From contig CAMPYB010000010.1 of NCBI GenBank assembly GCA_946998115.1, positions 1-37,837 of the forward strand: a stretch of DNA of 37,837 nucleotides, given 5' to 3'. This document shows positions 1 to 9,312 of the stretch, piece after piece. The DNA comes from an uncultured Actinomyces sp. Lineage in GTDB: Bacteria > Actinomycetota > Actinomycetes > Actinomycetales > Actinomycetaceae. Under the pieces are notes generated by a model. That model was not told the DNA's origin and ran no database searches. It was given only the letters and a program-made list of their open reading frames with translations. Position 1 is the first letter of the stretch; each line of letters opens with the position of its first letter. The translations under genes were made by a program, and so were the position numbers.

Positions 1-2
1 CT

Positions 3-656
3 TTTTCACTGCCAAGAAATGGCATTGTAGGTGTTATTGGACCGAATGGTGTTGGTAAGACAACATTGTTTAAAACAATTGTTGGTTTAGAACCTCTTGA
101 CAGTGGCGAATTGACTGTAGGAGATACAGTTAAACTATCTTATGTTGATCAAGGACGTGAAGGTATCGATCCAGACAAAACGCTTTGGGAAGTTGTTTCA
201 GATGGATTAGATTATATTCAAGTTGGTCAAGTTGAAATGCCGTCACGTGCATATGTTTCAGCTTTTGGCTTCAAAGGTGCTGATCAACAAAAACTTGCAG
301 GAGTTCTTTCAGGTGGAGAAAGAAATAGATTAAATTTAGCTTTGACACTAAAACAAGGAGGCAATTTATTACTACTTGATGAGCCTACAAATGATTTAGA
401 TGTTGAAACTTTGTCTTCACTTGAAAATGCTTTATTAAATTTCCCAGGTTGTGCAGTAGTAATTACACACGATAGATGGTTCCTTGATAGAGTAGCAACG
501 CATATTTTAGCTTATGAAGGTGATGATGAAAATCCTGCTAAATGGTATTGGTTTGAAGGTAACTTTGAAAGTTATGAAAAAAATAAAATTGAACGTTTAG
601 GTGTAGAAGCTGCTAAACCGCATAGAGTTACTCATCGTAAATTGACAAGAGATTAA
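3..656 (+). CDS. ettA: Energy-dependent translational throttle protein EttA, C-terminal part (5' end outside window)
   Basis: ABC-F ATPase; the family binds the ribosomal E site and gates entry into elongation according to the ATP/ADP ratio. Only the second ATP-binding cassette is present (217 residues). The frame is open from the window edge and reads GIVGVIGPNGVGKTTLFK, so the Walker A motif lies at 39-62, upstream of the first possible start codon (TTG at 66). That TTG is an internal codon, not the start. Next come the ABC signature LSGGERNR, Walker B LLLLDEPTNDLD and the H-switch VITHDRWFLDR. The ending PHRVTHRKLTRD is the characteristic EttA C-terminus and separates it from Uup and other ABC-F proteins. 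There are no membrane segments. The stop lies 41 nt before the pepO start with no terminator between them. EttA is confident. Confidence 0.93.
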   Translation, partial: FSLPRNGIVGVIGPNGVGKTTLFKTIVGLEPLDSGELTVGDTVKLSYVDQGREGIDPDKTLWEVVSDGLDYIQVGQVEMPSRAYVSAFGFKGADQQKLAGVLSGGERNRLNLALTLKQGGNLLLLDEPTNDLDVETLSSLENALLNFPGCAVVITHDRWFLDRVATHILAYEGDDENPAKWYWFEGNFESYEKNKIERLGVEAAKPHRVTHRKLTRD

Positions 657-697
657 TATAGTTACATATTGAACATTTAATGACTAAAGGTATTTGT

Positions 698-2692
698 ATG
701 AAAAAAATTGCTGGTATTATTCCTGAAAAAGATATGGATAAGAGCGTACGTATTCAAGACGATTTATTCAAATATGTTAATGGTACATGGCTTATTGAAC
801 ATCAAATTAGTCCTGATCGTAGCAGGGAAGGAGTCTTCACTATTCTTTTAGATAAAAGTGAAAATGATATTCATGAGATAATAAAAGATACGGTGAAAAA
901 AGTGAATGACGGCTTCAAAGATGAAAAAAGTAAAAAGATTGCTTTGATATATAGTAAATTTATGGATGAAGAAGCTGTTAATAAGCATGGCGTTTGTGCA
1001 TTAGAAAAATTAATTAATGAGATTAAAACTTCGCAGACTAAAAAAGATTTAATAAAATTAATGGCTAAAAATAGTATTTTAGGTGTATCTTCATTATTTA
1101 ATTTCGATGTAGAAAACGATTTAAATAATCCTGAAAAAAATATATTATTCATGGGACAAGGCGGACTTGGTCTACCTGATGAATCTTTCTATACACAAGA
1201 ACATTACAAACCTATATGTAAAAAGTATGTTGAGCATATTTCAAACATGTTGAGATTATATGGTTTAGAAGATAAGTCTAAGGAAATATTTTTATTTGAA
1301 GAAAAAATAGCTAAATGCCATTGGGATGCAGTTAAACTGCGTCAAGCAGAACTGATGAATAATCCAATGACTTGGGATAATTTTATTTCTAATATGAAAA
1401 ATTTCCCTTGGGAAGAGTGGAAAGAAAATTTAGGTGTTACATATGAAGCTTTTAAAAATATAATATGTACAACGCCTTCTTTTTTCACTGATGTAGTAAA
1501 AGTATATGAACAAGAAAATGTTGAAATAATTAAATTGTGGCTTTGTTGGAATGTTTTACATTCTTATGCCCCATATTTATCCAAAGAGTATGTTGATGAA
1601 AATTTCAATTTTTATGGAAAAATTTTATCCGGCACAGATCAAATAAGACCACGTTGGAAGAGAGCAGTAGCATTAGTCGAAAGTTGTGTGCCTGATTTAT
1701 TGGGGAAAAAATATGTTGAAAAACATTTTCCCGAGGAAAATAAAAATAAAATGGAAGAACTGGTTAATAATCTTTTAGAAGCATATCGTGTTTCTATAGA
1801 AAATTTAGACTGGATGACTGATGAAACTAAAAGAAAAGCATTAGAAAAGTTAGAAACTTTTAGCTATAAAATTGGTTACCAAAATAAGTGGAAAGATTAT
1901 AAGGACCTTGTTTTAGATGATGTTTCTTTAATTGAGATTATTCAACGATGCACAAAATATGAATGTGAATATATATTTTCACAAGCGGGGAAAGAGATTG
2001 ATAAAGATAAATGGCATATGACGCCACAAACTGTAAATGCTTATTATCATCCTATGATGAATGAAATAGTATTTCCAGCAGCGATTTTACAACCGCCATT
2101 TTTCGATATGAATGCTGATGATGCAACTAACTATGGTGCTATTGGCGCGGTTATTGGCCATGAGATAGGACATGGTTTTGATGATCAAGGTTCTAAATAT
2201 GATTGTAATGGTGCTTTAAATAATTGGTGGAAACAAGAAGATAGAGATAAATTTGAAGCAAAAGCTGATAAACTTGTTCAACAATATAGTGCATGTGTAC
2301 CAATGCAGTTAAAAGATATGAAAGATGCAGATAAAAATTATCATGTAAATGGCCAGCTTACACTTGGAGAAAACATAGGTGATTTAGGTGGTTTATCTAT
2401 TGCTTTGAAAGCTTATAAGATAGCTCAAAAGAAAAAAAATATAGACCCCAAACTTGAAATAATAGATGGCTTTAATGGAATTCAACGCATATTTTTATCT
2501 TGGGCTAATATTTGGAAAGGTAAAAATAGGAAAGAAGATGCAATAAAATTATTGTCAATTGATCCACATTCACCTAACGAATTCAGATGTAATCAGATTG
2601 TTAAAAATATTGATGAATTTGTTAATGAATTTAAAGTAAAAGATACAGATAAACTTTGGATTTCACCTGAAGATCGAGTGAAAATTTGGTAA
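698..2692 (+). CDS. pepO: M13-family zinc endopeptidase PepO (neprilysin-like)
   Basis: Cytoplasmic oligopeptide endopeptidase of the M13 family, which cleaves small peptides. The N-terminus carries the family feature VRIQDDLFKYVNGTW, followed by the helical M13 N domain. The catalytic site is HEIGH (residues 488-492), with the third zinc ligand in ENIGDLGG (E558, D562). The substrate-binding motif NAYYHP precedes it, and the protein ends in ERVKIW, close to the usual M13 ending. No signal peptide or N-terminal membrane anchor is visible, unlike mammalian neprilysin. I chose the ATG at 698 (664 aa) because AAAGG lies 7 nt upstream. An in-frame ATG at 680 would add six residues but has no Shine-Dalgarno sequence. 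pepN follows after 47 nt on the same strand, so the two peptidases are probably co-expressed for peptide turnover. Confidence 0.93.
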   Translation: MKKIAGIIPEKDMDKSVRIQDDLFKYVNGTWLIEHQISPDRSREGVFTILLDKSENDIHEIIKDTVKKVNDGFKDEKSKKIALIYSKFMDEEAVNKHGVCALEKLINEIKTSQTKKDLIKLMAKNSILGVSSLFNFDVENDLNNPEKNILFMGQGGLGLPDESFYTQEHYKPICKKYVEHISNMLRLYGLEDKSKEIFLFEEKIAKCHWDAVKLRQAELMNNPMTWDNFISNMKNFPWEEWKENLGVTYEAFKNIICTTPSFFTDVVKVYEQENVEIIKLWLCWNVLHSYAPYLSKEYVDENFNFYGKILSGTDQIRPRWKRAVALVESCVPDLLGKKYVEKHFPEENKNKMEELVNNLLEAYRVSIENLDWMTDETKRKALEKLETFSYKIGYQNKWKDYKDLVLDDVSLIEIIQRCTKYECEYIFSQAGKEIDKDKWHMTPQTVNAYYHPMMNEIVFPAAILQPPFFDMNADDATNYGAIGAVIGHEIGHGFDDQGSKYDCNGALNNWWKQEDRDKFEAKADKLVQQYSACVPMQLKDMKDADKNYHVNGQLTLGENIGDLGGLSIALKAYKIAQKKKNIDPKLEIIDGFNGIQRIFLSWANIWKGKNRKEDAIKLLSIDPHSPNEFRCNQIVKNIDEFVNEFKVKDTDKLWISPEDRVKIW

Positions 2693-2739
2693 TGTATCTA
2701 ATATTTATAGATAAAGAATAGAATAGAAAAGAAAACAAA

Positions 2740-5292
2740 ATGCCTGGACAAAATTTAACATTACAAGAAGCTGAGAAAAGATCATCACAAATAGATGTAG
2801 AATCATATAATATAACATTAGATTTAACTCAAGGTGATGAAGTATTTTCTTCTAAAACAATTATTAAATTTAATAGTAAAACTACAGAACCAACATTTAT
2901 TGATTTAATCGCAAAAAATGTTAAATCAGTAATTTTAAATGGTGAGAATCTTGATATTGAATGTTACAAGGATAGTAGAATACATTTAGATAAAATTTTG
3001 AAAAAAAATGAAGTAATAATTGATGCAAATTGTTTTTATATGCATACAGGTGAAGGTTTGCATAGATTTGTTGATAAAGCAGATAATCAAGCATATGTTT
3101 ATACACAATTTGAAGTAGCTGATTGTCGACGCATGTTTGCAGTATTTGAACAACCAGATATTAAATCTAAATTTACTTTTACAGTGACAACACCTAAAAA
3201 TTGGGTAGCTTTTTCAAACAGCTCGACTCCTGAACCAGTTGAAAACGAAAAATCTCACACATTTAATTTTGAGCAGACGCAGAAAATATCTTCTTATATA
3301 ACTGCTTTAGTAGCAGGTCCTTATAAAGGGAAAACTGGAGAATTAACATCATCAGATGGAAGAAGAATACCTTTAGGCGTTTATTGTCGTGCATCAATGG
3401 TAGAGTATTTAGATGCTGATGAAATAATGGATATAACAAAAATTGGTTTTAAATTTTATGAACAAATTTTTTCAACACCTTATCCGTTTGATAAATATGA
3501 TCAAATATTTGTTCCAGAATTTAACAATGGTGCAATGGAAAATGCTGGATGTGTAACATATCGTGATGAATATATATTTAGATCTAAACCAATTGAAGCT
3601 AAGGTTGAAAGACGAGCAATAACAATTTTACATGAATTGGCACATATGTGGTTTGGTGATCTAGTTACGATGAAATGGTGGAATGATTTATGGTTAAATG
3701 AGTCATTTGCTGAATTTATGTGTACATTATGCGCAGATGAAGCCACAAGATGGAATTCATGGACAACTTTTAATAGTATGGAAAAAAATTGGGCATATCG
3801 TCAGGATCAACTACCATCTACACATCCTATAGCTGCAAATATTAGAGATCTAGAAGATGTAGAAGTAAATTTTGATGGTATAACTTATGCAAAAGGTGCA
3901 TCAGTTCTTAGACAACTTGTAGCATATGTTGGACGTGAACAATTTTTTGAAGGAATTAGAGTTTATTTTAATAAATATAAATGGAAAAATACAAAATTAT
4001 CGGATTTACTCTATGAGCTAGAAAAAACTTCGGGACGCGATCTTTCTAATTGGACTAAAGTATGGTTAGAAGAAAGTGGCGTAAATTTGATGAAACCAAT
4101 CTTTAAAACAGATGCTGAAGATAATATATTATCATTTATTATAAAGCAGGAAGCGTTTTCTAAAGGATCATCGATTAGACCACATAGATTAGTAGTGTCT
4201 GGATATAATCTTGTTAATGACAAAATGGAAAAAACAATTAGAGTAGAACTAGATGTAAAAGATGAAAATACAGAAATTGTTGATTTTGTTGGTAAAAAGC
4301 GTCCAGATATAGTCTTAATAAATGATGAAGATTTAACATATTCAAAAGTTCGTATGGATAATAAATCTTTAGATTTTGCAATAAAAAATATTGATAAATT
4401 TACTCAAACGTTGCCTAGAACATTAATTTTAGCTAACGCTTGGGACATGTTACGTGATGGTGAATTTAAGCCTACTAATTATGTAAAATTAGCAATGCTT
4501 GCTTTAGAAGTTGAAACAGATTCATCAGCAGTTCGTATGTTACTAAATCAAATTAATGCTTGTTTATATAATTACATGGCTGTTGAAAATCGTGACATTT
4601 TGCAAAATGAAGTATTTGAATTCTTAAAAAATAAAGTTCAAATTAGTAAAAATAAACCAGATTTTCAGTTGCAATGTGTAAGAAGTTTAACGAGTATTGC
4701 TCAAAATAAAAAACAATATGATTTCTTATATGAGTTGCTAAATGAAAAAACACATATTGATGGTGTAATTATAGATCATGATTTACGTTGGCAACTAGTT
4801 ATAGCTTTATCAGAAGGTGGATATATTGATGCCAATGATATTAAAACTGAGTTGAATAATGATAACACTGTTACAGGTAATCAAAATGCTCAATGTGCAT
4901 TAGCATCTATACCTACATCAGAATCAAAAACTGCTGTTTGGAATAGAATTATGAATGATTATTCAATACCTAATGATACATTAAATTCTATGATGGACGG
5001 ATTTGTAAATGTTACAGATAGATCACTTATTGTTTCATATTATGATGAATATTTTGAAAAGCTAGAAGAAATATGGGAAAACAGGACAGTTGCAGTTGCT
5101 TGTTCTATTATAGAAACTCTCTTTCCAATAATGCTTACTGGTATGGGATTGTCTTGTGATCCTATACAGTGTGCTGAAAAATGGTTGAACGATAAAAAAC
5201 AAGCTGCACCTGCTCTGCGAAGAGTAATTATAGAGTGCCTAGATGACGCAAAGCGTGTACAAATAGCGCAGAAACTTGATAGAGAGAAATAA
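2740..5292 (+). CDS. pepN: Aminopeptidase N (M1 family)
   Basis: Zinc metallo-aminopeptidase of family M1 that releases N-terminal amino acids from peptides. The exopeptidase motif GAMEN is at residues 264-268. The zinc site is HELAH (298-302) followed after 18 residues by E321 in the NESFAE context, the canonical HExxH-x18-E. The length (850 aa) is normal for actinobacterial PepN, and the C-terminal half looks like the ERAP1-like helical domain. No signal peptide is visible, so it should be cytoplasmic. The ATG at 2740 is preceded by a purine-rich stretch but only a weak Shine-Dalgarno sequence. It forms a likely transcription unit with pepO and ends at a strong hairpin terminator. Confidence 0.94.
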   Translation: MPGQNLTLQEAEKRSSQIDVESYNITLDLTQGDEVFSSKTIIKFNSKTTEPTFIDLIAKNVKSVILNGENLDIECYKDSRIHLDKILKKNEVIIDANCFYMHTGEGLHRFVDKADNQAYVYTQFEVADCRRMFAVFEQPDIKSKFTFTVTTPKNWVAFSNSSTPEPVENEKSHTFNFEQTQKISSYITALVAGPYKGKTGELTSSDGRRIPLGVYCRASMVEYLDADEIMDITKIGFKFYEQIFSTPYPFDKYDQIFVPEFNNGAMENAGCVTYRDEYIFRSKPIEAKVERRAITILHELAHMWFGDLVTMKWWNDLWLNESFAEFMCTLCADEATRWNSWTTFNSMEKNWAYRQDQLPSTHPIAANIRDLEDVEVNFDGITYAKGASVLRQLVAYVGREQFFEGIRVYFNKYKWKNTKLSDLLYELEKTSGRDLSNWTKVWLEESGVNLMKPIFKTDAEDNILSFIIKQEAFSKGSSIRPHRLVVSGYNLVNDKMEKTIRVELDVKDENTEIVDFVGKKRPDIVLINDEDLTYSKVRMDNKSLDFAIKNIDKFTQTLPRTLILANAWDMLRDGEFKPTNYVKLAMLALEVETDSSAVRMLLNQINACLYNYMAVENRDILQNEVFEFLKNKVQISKNKPDFQLQCVRSLTSIAQNKKQYDFLYELLNEKTHIDGVIIDHDLRWQLVIALSEGGYIDANDIKTELNNDNTVTGNQNAQCALASIPTSESKTAVWNRIMNDYSIPNDTLNSMMDGFVNVTDRSLIVSYYDEYFEKLEEIWENRTVAVACSIIETLFPIMLTGMGLSCDPIQCAEKWLNDKKQAAPALRRVIIECLDDAKRVQIAQKLDREK

Positions 5293-5302
5293 AATCTGTT
5301 AA

Positions 5303-5340
5303 AAAATTCGAGTGACTACTTGTTTAGCCACTCGAATTTT
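5303..5340. terminator. Bidirectional rho-independent terminator between pepN and cysE
   Basis: A 12-bp perfect stem (5303-5314 with 5329-5340) closes a 14-nt loop that can itself form three more pairs. The outer stem is A-rich on the left and T-rich on the right, so each strand reads a hairpin with a U-tract. It sits between the convergent genes pepN (+) and cysE (-) and can serve both. Confidence 0.85.
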
Positions 5341-5403
5341 ATATTATCAGAATAAAAATTTTAGAATAGTTTAACTCACAATGTGTTTTATGAAAATTGC
5401 AAT

Positions 5404-6045
5404 TTATGCATCAATATGTAATTGTGGATCAACTATTAAATCATCATTTTTAGCTTTATCACTGCTGTCTAGACATTTTGCTGGAACTCCAACTGCGACT
5501 TTTCCTGCTGGAATTGCTTTGGTAACTACCGCATTAGCTCCAATTTTACAATCATCACCAATTGTAATTGGACCTAATATTTTCGCTCCAGCACCAATCA
5601 TCACGCGATTACCTACAGTTGGATGTCTTTTACCTTTAACCATAGCTACTCCGCCTAAAGTAACACCGTGAAATATGACACAATCTTTACCAACAACAGC
5701 AGTTTCACCAATGACAACTCCAGTTGCATGATCAATAAATAGTCTTTCACCTAATTTAGCGCCTGGGTGAATATCAACACCAGTTTTACTTCTAGCTATT
5801 TGTGAAATTATCCTAGCAGATAATTTTGCACCTTTATTCCATAAAAAATTAGCTATGCGATGTGCCCAAACAGCGTGCACTCCCGGATATGTCAATGCAA
5901 CTTCTAAAAAATTTCGAGCGGCTGGGTCTGCATTTTTAGCTGCTTGTAAATCACCATACATTAGGCTAAAAATATCACGAAAAGTAGATTTTTTTGTATT
6001 ATACTTTGTTTTTTTAATTCTATGTCTAATTGTTTTTTTATTCAT
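5404..6045 (-). CDS. cysE: Serine O-acetyltransferase
   Basis: Acetylates serine from acetyl-CoA to O-acetylserine, the substrate of the neighbouring CysK. The 213-aa protein shows the left-handed beta-helix hexapeptide repeats, with the catalytic region FIDHATGVVIGETA and VIFHGVTLGG. It is the short CysE type, lacking most of the N-terminal helical domain of the enterobacterial enzyme. The first 20 residues are very basic and may be lineage-specific; an internal Met before YGDLQ is another possible start. The chosen ATG has GAGAG about 7 nt upstream. It lies 42 nt downstream of cysK on the same strand. The C-terminal residue is Ala, not the Ile that docks into CysK in well-studied cysteine synthase complexes. 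Confidence 0.92.
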   Translation of the reverse strand: MNKKTIRHRIKKTKYNTKKSTFRDIFSLMYGDLQAAKNADPAARNFLEVALTYPGVHAVWAHRIANFLWNKGAKLSARIISQIARSKTGVDIHPGAKLGERLFIDHATGVVIGETAVVGKDCVIFHGVTLGGVAMVKGKRHPTVGNRVMIGAGAKILGPITIGDDCKIGANAVVTKAIPAGKVAVGVPAKCLDSSDKAKNDDLIVDPQLHIDA

Positions 6046-6087
6046 AATTTTCTCTCAACCATAATTATAGAATTATTGTAATGTGAT

Positions 6088-7002
6088 CTAGTTATCAAAT
6101 AATCCGTCAACGGATAAATATCTTTGGCCAGTGTCAGGAAAAATAGTTACTATATTTTTATTAGGATATAGAGAAGCCATTTGTAAAGAACCAGCATATG
6201 CTGCGCCCGAAGAAATACCTACAAGTAATCCAAAATTTCTTGCTAAGAAACGTGTTTTTTCAATAGCTACTTCATCTTTAACAGTAATTATTTCGTCAAT
6301 AATATTTGTGTCTAAAATATCAGGAATAAAATTAGCGCCAATGCCTTGGATTTTATGCGGACCAGATTTGCCATTAGTAAGCAGAGGAGAACTAGCAGGT
6401 TCAATTCCAACAATCTTAATATTTGGATTTTTGGATTTCATGTAACGAGCTATGCCAGTTATCGTGCCACCAGTGCCGAATCCAGCAACAAAAATATCTG
6501 TACCACCAATATTCTTCATATCATTTTCAATTTCTATTGCAGTAGTTTCGTAATGAGCAAGCGAATTTGCTTCATTAACAAATTGAGAAGCTAAAATTGA
6601 ATTTTTAGTTATAGAAGCTAGATATTTTGCCTTTTCAACAGCGCCACGCATACCTTCACTTGCAGGTGTTAGCACGAGTTCAGCACCGTAAGCTTGTATA
6701 ATTTTGCGTCTTTCAACACTCATAGATTCAGGCATTACAATAACTACTTTAAAACCTAAAGACGCACCAACCATAGCTAAAGAAACACCAGTATTGCCAC
6801 TTGTGCCTTCAAAAATAGTTCCGCCATCTTTTAAAGCACCAGATTGTATGGCTTTTTTGATGATGTAGTATCCAGCGCGATCTTTCACTGAAGATCCAGG
6901 ATTAAACATTTCTAATTTTGCAAATATATTAGCACCGGAAGTATTTCCTAAATTAAAAAGAGGAGTTGAACCAATTAAATCACTAACTTTTGAATAAATC
7001 AT
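6088..7002 (-). CDS. cysK: Cysteine synthase A (O-acetylserine sulfhydrylase)
   Basis: PLP-dependent enzyme making cysteine from O-acetylserine and sulfide. The PLP lysine is K40 in NPGSSVKDRAG, the substrate loop is TSGNTG, and the phosphate-binding glycine loop is GFGTGGTITG. The length (304 aa) is typical. I set the start at the ATG ending at 7002 because AAGG lies 6 nt upstream and the product then begins MIYSKVSDLIGSTPL, the usual CysK N-terminus. An in-frame upstream start at 7029 would add nine residues with no ribosome site. It is probably transcribed from the AT-rich region above 7002 together with cysE, giving the complete serine-to-cysteine branch. CysK is preferred over cystathionine beta-synthase because the C-terminal CBS domains are absent. 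Confidence 0.93.
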   Translation of the reverse strand: MIYSKVSDLIGSTPLFNLGNTSGANIFAKLEMFNPGSSVKDRAGYYIIKKAIQSGALKDGGTIFEGTSGNTGVSLAMVGASLGFKVVIVMPESMSVERRKIIQAYGAELVLTPASEGMRGAVEKAKYLASITKNSILASQFVNEANSLAHYETTAIEIENDMKNIGGTDIFVAGFGTGGTITGIARYMKSKNPNIKIVGIEPASSPLLTNGKSGPHKIQGIGANFIPDILDTNIIDEIITVKDEVAIEKTRFLARNFGLLVGISSGAAYAGSLQMASLYPNKNIVTIFPDTGQRYLSVDGLFDN

Positions 7003-7485
7003 GACTATCCTTACTATCTTTAAAAACAAAAAAAATATAAATTAATAACTTTATAACGGACACACAAATTCATAAAAGAAAAACAGGAATTGTGTATCCT
7101 AAATACATGATGGTGAACAGGACTTTATGGATTTAAACAAACTAGTTAAAATTAGTAAAGATACAATAAATGAAATTTTGATAATTTTTGATTTCATTTG
7201 TGTCCCACTTTCATATACCATTCATTTAAAGGATAATACTGAAATATTTTTTTTTCAATATTATATTTGAGCATATGAGTGCACAATTATATATAAAATT
7301 TAAAAAATAAATAAATTTTCAGACTTTCAGAATATAAAATTGTTTAAATAGTAGAGCCATATCATATTGTAATAAAATATAAATTTATTGGTTTGCTATT
7401 TTGAATAAGAAATATAAGAATGTGTAAGTCAAATATTTTATAAAATTGTACAAATATATTCTAAATATTGAAATAATGAATGATT
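7003..7485. other. AT-rich intergenic region upstream of cysK with an inverted-repeat pair
   Basis: A 483-nt stretch without a recognisable gene. It must carry the cysK promoter (minus strand) and the 3' end of the yigZ transcript. A related 12-nt word occurs in opposite orientations: GGACACACAAAT at 7058-7069 and CATTTGTGTCCC at 7195-7206, about 140 bp apart. The left copy lies some 60 bp upstream of the cysK start, so the pair could be operator sites or remnant ends of a small mobile element. I could not tell which. One short ORF (7127-7270) is listed separately. The rest is A/T runs with no visible structure. Confidence 0.5.
7127..7270 (+). CDS. Possible small ORF of 47 codons, function unknown
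   Basis: An ATG ORF of 47 residues beginning MDLNKLVKISKDTINEIL. An AGGA lies 4 nt upstream of the ATG, which is close but workable. The N-terminal part is lysine-rich and vaguely resembles a helix-turn-helix segment. The C-terminal part is hydrophobic and aromatic. It is the only plus-strand gene candidate between 5.4 and 16.5 kb, and it contains the right copy of the inverted repeat at 7195-7206, so it could be a transposase fragment. Chance ORFs of this size are common in such AT-rich DNA, so I give it low confidence. Confidence 0.2.
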   Translation: MDLNKLVKISKDTINEILIIFDFICVPLSYTIHLKDNTEIFFFQYYI

Positions 7486-8169
7486 TTAAATAGAATTTTC
7501 ATATTTATCAAATAAAATACTTTTGTCGACAGGTATTTCTACGCTATCAACAGTATAAAGATCTAATATTACTTTTTTTTGCAAAATATTAGATAAATAC
7601 TCTTTCGTATCAATTAATTGTTTATTAGGTATTCGTAGTAAAAATTGTGCATAATTTTCTTTAAAAAATACATCATAGACATTAATATTTTTTCCATAAA
7701 TATCTGAATTAATTTTTCCAAAATTGTCCATTCCTACTTTTAAAGAATAAACATTAGTTTTTACAATTTCTACTATTTTATTTTCAACAAAACATTCCGT
7801 GATTGCATCTTTAACACTTTTAGTATAAGCATTTACTAAACCACCCGTGCCTAGTTTTATGCCACCGAAATATCTTATAGTAATGAATAATATATTTTTT
7901 AAAGAGCTTCCTTTTAAAACCTCGAGCATAGGTTTTCCTGCAGTGCCACTGGGCTCACCATCATCGTTAGATCTAAATATTTCGATACCATTTTCAATTA
8001 CATTAAAAGCAGTACAATAATGGCGGGCATCAGGATATTTTCTTTTAGCTAAAATAATTTTTTCACGAGCTTCGATTACAGAATTAACTCTATATACTTG
8101 TGTTATAAAACGAGATTTTTTTATATCAAAACTTGTTTCTACATATGATTCACTGTTTATTGAATACAT
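7486..8169 (-). CDS. yigZ: IMPACT/YigZ family protein (UPF0029)
   Basis: Member of the conserved IMPACT/YigZ family, whose biochemical role in bacteria is poorly defined. Eukaryotic IMPACT acts in translational control through GCN1. The 227-aa protein has the family core: KKSRFITQVYRV near the N-terminus, then DDGEPSGTAGKP and IRYFGGIKLGTGGL, followed by a C-terminal ferredoxin-like domain. Its start overlaps the end of the kinase gene by 20 nt, and AGGCGA lies about 6 nt upstream inside the kinase reading frame, so translation is probably coupled to it. Whether this placement is functional or merely compact packing cannot be told. Family assignment is confident; function is not. Confidence 0.88.
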   Translation of the reverse strand: MYSINSESYVETSFDIKKSRFITQVYRVNSVIEAREKIILAKRKYPDARHYCTAFNVIENGIEIFRSNDDGEPSGTAGKPMLEVLKGSSLKNILFITIRYFGGIKLGTGGLVNAYTKSVKDAITECFVENKIVEIVKTNVYSLKVGMDNFGKINSDIYGKNINVYDVFFKENYAQFLLRIPNKQLIDTKEYLSNILQKKVILDLYTVDSVEIPVDKSILFDKYENSI

Positions 8170-9151
8170 TTTGTTCGCCTGAAATTATATTTTTTAGTAT
8201 TCGCTCATATTCATATATACTGCAGGTATCAGTTGCTCCAACGCATGTAACATTGTGCGCACCGCTAATGTTTCCTAGTAAACAAGCATGTGGTAAATTT
8301 AGATTTACGCATAATCCTGCGATCATTGCTCCTGTGTGGAAATCGCCAGCTCCAATAGTATCAATTGCTTTTGCTTTGATAGAAGGTAAAGAAAAAAAGC
8401 GGTTTGTCTTATCTACGCAGTATGTGCTCTTGTTACCACGGCGAATAACAAGTTCAACATCATGTTTTTTAGCGTAATTTTTCAAATTTTCTTCATTTAA
8501 ATTACCTATTAAAAATTCAGCTTCTTTTTCATTTAATGTGAAGATAATATTTTTTTTATTCAAGAGCATATCGATTGTTTTTTTAGATATATTGAAAATC
8601 ATTGGCCCTAAATCTACTATAAATTTTCCAATTTTTATTGAAGAAATCCATCGTACTAAATCATTTTCTATAGCAATTTCATAACCGTTAACATATATTA
8701 AAGTGTTTTTATTCACAGTAAATTTATTTAAAGTTTCAAAATTGAAAATTGTTTCTGCTCCTTCAAAAGTGATAAAAGTTCTTTCTTTATCAGGAGTCAC
8801 TAGTGCAATACAATGACCATTGTCGCGATCAGGAACATTAAGATTTATTGGCAAATCTAGTTTTATTAATTCTGATCTAACTTTATCAGCCCATTTTCCT
8901 TCGCCTACTGGCATAGCATTGATTACAGGTGTGTTAAAAGTATGCAATACTCTAGCTACATTTAATGCGCAACCACCAACTTGTTCTTCAATTATTGTTG
9001 CTGTAGCATCCATTCCTTTTTGGGGAATAGAATCTATTGTTGCAACTATATCACCGATACATCCGCCTATTAATAAAACTTTTAGGCATTGTTCTCCTCT
9101 TATTTTTTTTAAAGTTTCATCGGCTATTGTTTTTATAGTATTGCAATCCAT
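8150..9151 (-). CDS. PfkB/ribokinase-family sugar or nucleoside kinase (YegV-like)
   Basis: Predicted ATP-dependent kinase of the PfkB family (333 aa). It has the N-terminal GG motif (LLIGGCIGDIVAT), the sugar-lid region EEQVGGCALNVARV and the second signature DTIGAGDFHTGA with catalytic base D270. The substrate cannot be read from the sequence. The adjacent upstream gene encodes an ADP-ribosylglycohydrolase; in enteric bacteria the YegU (ADP-ribosylglycohydrolase) and YegV (PfkB kinase) genes are neighbours in the same way, so a ribosyl product phosphorylated by this kinase is a reasonable inference. No transporter or regulator accompanies the pair. No strong Shine-Dalgarno sequence precedes the ATG. 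A TATAAT hexamer lies on the minus strand in the 161-nt gap upstream. Confidence 0.85.
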   Translation of the reverse strand: MDCNTIKTIADETLKKIRGEQCLKVLLIGGCIGDIVATIDSIPQKGMDATATIIEEQVGGCALNVARVLHTFNTPVINAMPVGEGKWADKVRSELIKLDLPINLNVPDRDNGHCIALVTPDKERTFITFEGAETIFNFETLNKFTVNKNTLIYVNGYEIAIENDLVRWISSIKIGKFIVDLGPMIFNISKKTIDMLLNKKNIIFTLNEKEAEFLIGNLNEENLKNYAKKHDVELVIRRGNKSTYCVDKTNRFFSLPSIKAKAIDTIGAGDFHTGAMIAGLCVNLNLPHACLLGNISGAHNVTCVGATDTCSIYEYERILKNIISGEQNVFNKQ

Positions 9152-9312
9152 CTTGTTATTTGCTTTCTATTTATATATTTTCCATACAGTTTGATTACGT
9201 AAAAATGAAAATGATATTAATCAATATAAATATCTTATAGCACATTATAGTAAAATACTTAGTTTAATAAATTATAATTTATTTATAATTTCATATTTCT
9301 TGAAGTGCTTAT

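Noticed and set aside
5381..5671. Plus-strand ORF opposite cysE
   Set aside because: It is the antisense shadow of the cysE hexapeptide repeats, which keep the opposite frame open; no ribosome site.
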